Shown here: positions 62,776 to 64,000 of the stretch, in pieces | Position numbering within the stretch: the first letter of the stretch is position 1 | Layout of the letters: every line of letters starts with the position of its first letter | Assembly (NCBI GenBank): GCA_964564625.1 | Contig: CAZMBE010000002.1 | Location: 76,266 to 140,265, forward strand | Reading direction: 5' to 3' | DNA length: 64,000 nucleotides | Origin: UBA2185 sp964564625 | GTDB taxonomy: Bacteria > Desulfobacterota > Syntrophia > Syntrophales > UBA2185 | Program-made: the position numbers and the translations under genes | Notes under the pieces: generated by a model | Databases searched by the model: none | What the model saw: the letters and a program-made list of their open reading frames with translations, nothing else | Told to the model about the DNA's origin: nothing

Positions 62776-63110
62776 AACATTTTCCCCCGGTACCGCATTG
62801 ATAATCGTTTGTTCACTGAGCCGCTTGGTTTTCCGGTCTGATACTTTTATGGATACAAGGTATGATAATCGTGCAACTTTTGCAATTCATTTTATCGTGA
62901 CGGCTTCTGCCTGATGTACGCGGGTATGTTTTAAAACGTTTCTTGAGGAAATCATTACCAGGATAAGAGTGTGTCATATTGATCAGTTTCAACTCGAGGA
63001 TTCACCACTGGGCGATGGAATAAAAGACACAGGGGGAAAAACACTATTGCCATCAGATTTTTTTGATGTTAGTTATAACAGTAATGAATCAATGCGCAGG
63101 AGGAAGCACA

Positions 63111-63707
63111 ATGACTGAAAAATCCGAGATAATAATTGATGTGAGAACAAGAGAGGAATTCGTGAAAGAACATGTAAAGGGTGCCATAAACATTCCCCAT
63201 TATGACGTTGCGTACTATGCCGACCTTCTCAAAGGCAAAAAGATCAAGGTTTACTGCAACACCGGAGGGAGGGCAGCTTTGTGCCAGGAAAAAATAAAGG
63301 CATTGGGCCTGGATGCGGAAGTGATACCTGTGGACGATGTAGACCTTATGGACAAGGAGGGAAAGGACATCATCTGTGCCGTGAACTTCGTATCGGTCAG
63401 ACCCGGCGATGAAAACCTCTTTCTCGGAGGAATGATGGATATCTGCAGGGCTACCGAACCCATGGACGGATACCTGGGATCGAAGGTGCTTGAGGTATCG
63501 GGCGTTTCGGCGGCAGGTAGTCTCCTGCCGGCGAGTCATAGTGATCTGGAAATCACCCCCAAAAAATACATTATCCTCACGTACTGGGAGTCAAAAGAGG
63601 CCCATGAGAAATCACACGAACTTCCCGAGTTTTTCGACCGTTACAACAGCGTGCCGAAGTATCTGACGCAAATGCCCTACGAAGAGTTCTATGAAATCTT
63701 GAAATAA
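63111..63707 (+). CDS. Rhodanese domain fused to an antibiotic-monooxygenase-like (ABM) domain
   Basis: A 198-residue protein with AGGAGG seven bases before its ATG. Residues 1-75 are a rhodanese domain (IIDVRTREEFVKEHVKGAIN and the active-site loop VYCNTGGRAALCQEK, where CNTGGRA would hold the catalytic cysteine). Residues 90-195 (INFVSVRPGDENLF-type start, then ILTYWESKEAHEKSHELPEF and FYEIL) match a heme-degrading or quinol-type ABM ferredoxin-like fold. Rhodanese domains move sulfur; the coupling to an ABM fold is unusual. Function not predictable. No neighbours explain it. Confidence 0.75.
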   Translation: MTEKSEIIIDVRTREEFVKEHVKGAINIPHYDVAYYADLLKGKKIKVYCNTGGRAALCQEKIKALGLDAEVIPVDDVDLMDKEGKDIICAVNFVSVRPGDENLFLGGMMDICRATEPMDGYLGSKVLEVSGVSAAGSLLPASHSDLEITPKKYIILTYWESKEAHEKSHELPEFFDRYNSVPKYLTQMPYEEFYEILK

Positions 63708-63708
63708 T

Positions 63709-63840
63709 TTACAGATTGACGGGCACTGAATCGATCAGGACGATTTTTTCATTGCCCAGGGAGATCACTCTGAATACTGCCGTGTGAGGTTTGTTTTTCT
63801 TTTCGTTGCCTGCTATCCCGGCAGTGATGCTGTATTTCAA
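63709..63840 (-). pseudogene. 43-codon frame, possible C-terminal remnant
   Basis: The minus-strand frame KYSITAGIAGNEKKNKPHTA then VFRVISLGNEKIVLIDSVPV reads like a real beta-rich protein end, but the only start is a TTG with no ribosome site and a TAG stands just upstream. It may be a remnant or the end of a frameshifted gene. Confidence 0.25.
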
Positions 63841-63892
63841 CTATATTTCTGGTTTCAATAGCTTTCCATCCTGTGCATGATGTATTGTTGCT

Positions 63893-63940
63893 AAACCGGC
63901 AGACGGATAATGTTCCCGTTCCGTCCGCCGGTTTTCTATT
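63893..63940. terminator. Strong hairpin, terminator between convergent units
   Basis: AAACCGGCAGACGGA pairs with TCCGTCCGCCGGTTT (one mismatch) and is followed on the plus strand by TTTTCTATTTTG. On the minus strand it would end the gene entering at the right edge. Confidence 0.7.
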
Positions 63941-63959
63941 TTGCAAAGGAGAAGCTCAG

Positions 63960-64000
63960 TCAAATGCCATGCCGGTCTTCCACACTTCCCAGACCTTGCC
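63960..64000 (-). CDS. C-terminal end of a gene running in from the right edge
   Basis: The last 13 codons, GKVWEVWKTGMAFD-type sequence before a TGA at 63960-63962, with a terminator-type hairpin after it. The gene lies outside the window. Too short to identify. Confidence 0.4.
   Translation of the reverse strand, partial: QGLGSVEDRHGI

Noticed and set aside
1..64000. tRNA, rRNA, CRISPR arrays, insertion sequences
   Set aside because: Looked for T-loop-like GGTTCGA patterns, regularly spaced repeats and transposase motifs; none could be supported by eye.

Overview
The window looks like a draft-assembly scaffold (one run of exactly 100 N at 9154-9253) from a Gram-negative bacterium, most likely a deltaproteobacterium of the Syntrophales/Desulfobacterota kind. 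This placement is inferred from gene content: LolA, a TolC-type outer-membrane factor and lipoproteins show an outer membrane; an ExeA-like ATPase with SPOR and LysM-like ends, a glycogen cluster with a eukaryote-type (GT3) synthase, a ferredoxin-nitroreductase and a UGA-containing glutaredoxin gene fit that group. No rRNA, tRNA, CRISPR array, intact insertion sequence or phage gene was found.

Layout. 1-4.7 kb (minus): a GlmS-like amidotransferase cut by the window edge, a hexapeptide-repeat (GlmU-like) protein, a Fis-type regulator, a membrane protein and moaC. 4.9-9 kb: yifB/comM; a DEAD-box RNA helicase behind a strong promoter and a roughly 250-nt structured leader; a DUF374 acyltransferase. 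9-10.2 kb: assembly gap and gene debris, including a second copy of the 3' end of yifB. 10.2-21.6 kb: ilvE, lolA, then a plus-strand glycogen cluster (debranching enzyme, GT4 glycosyltransferase, GH57 enzyme, and a 1417-residue fusion of GT3 glycogen synthase with GT35 alpha-glucan phosphorylase). 21.7-34.6 kb: DUF2905, radical SAM (PflX-like) and patatin genes, proA-nadD, lemA-nitroreductase-ExeA-like ATPase, a Coa1-like protein, a metallo-beta-lactamase-fold lipoprotein, hypotheticals and an Smr protein. 34.7-41.6 kb: a seven-gene tetR-tolC-hlyD-ATPase-ATPase-permease-permease export operon laid out like E. coli YbhGFSR, with the YbhF ATPase split in two.

41.6-49.8 kb is gene-poor: small orphan ORFs, hairpins, gene remnants, a PilZ-like protein, a DJ-1/PfpI protein and exported proteins. 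Within it, at 47.1-47.6 kb, lies a DUF4124-glutaredoxin gene whose first active-site cysteine codon is UGA, followed at the right distance by a bacterial-SECIS-like hairpin: a strong selenoprotein candidate and the main find. 49.8-53.3 kb is a three-gene operon of exported proteins behind two tandem sigma-70-type promoters. 53.3-62.1 kb is a DNA-repair/housekeeping block: dinB with a GAAC-N4-GTTC (LexA-type) box in its promoter, an M17-peptidase N-domain protein, then pgpA-cinA-thpR-recA-recX-alaS closed by a terminator. 62.4-64 kb holds a DUF202 membrane protein, a rhodanese fused to a monooxygenase-like domain, and the last codons of a minus-strand gene.

All function calls come from reading the translations and recalling families; no database search was run. 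Starts were moved from the longest ORF where a Shine-Dalgarno site or family length argued for it.
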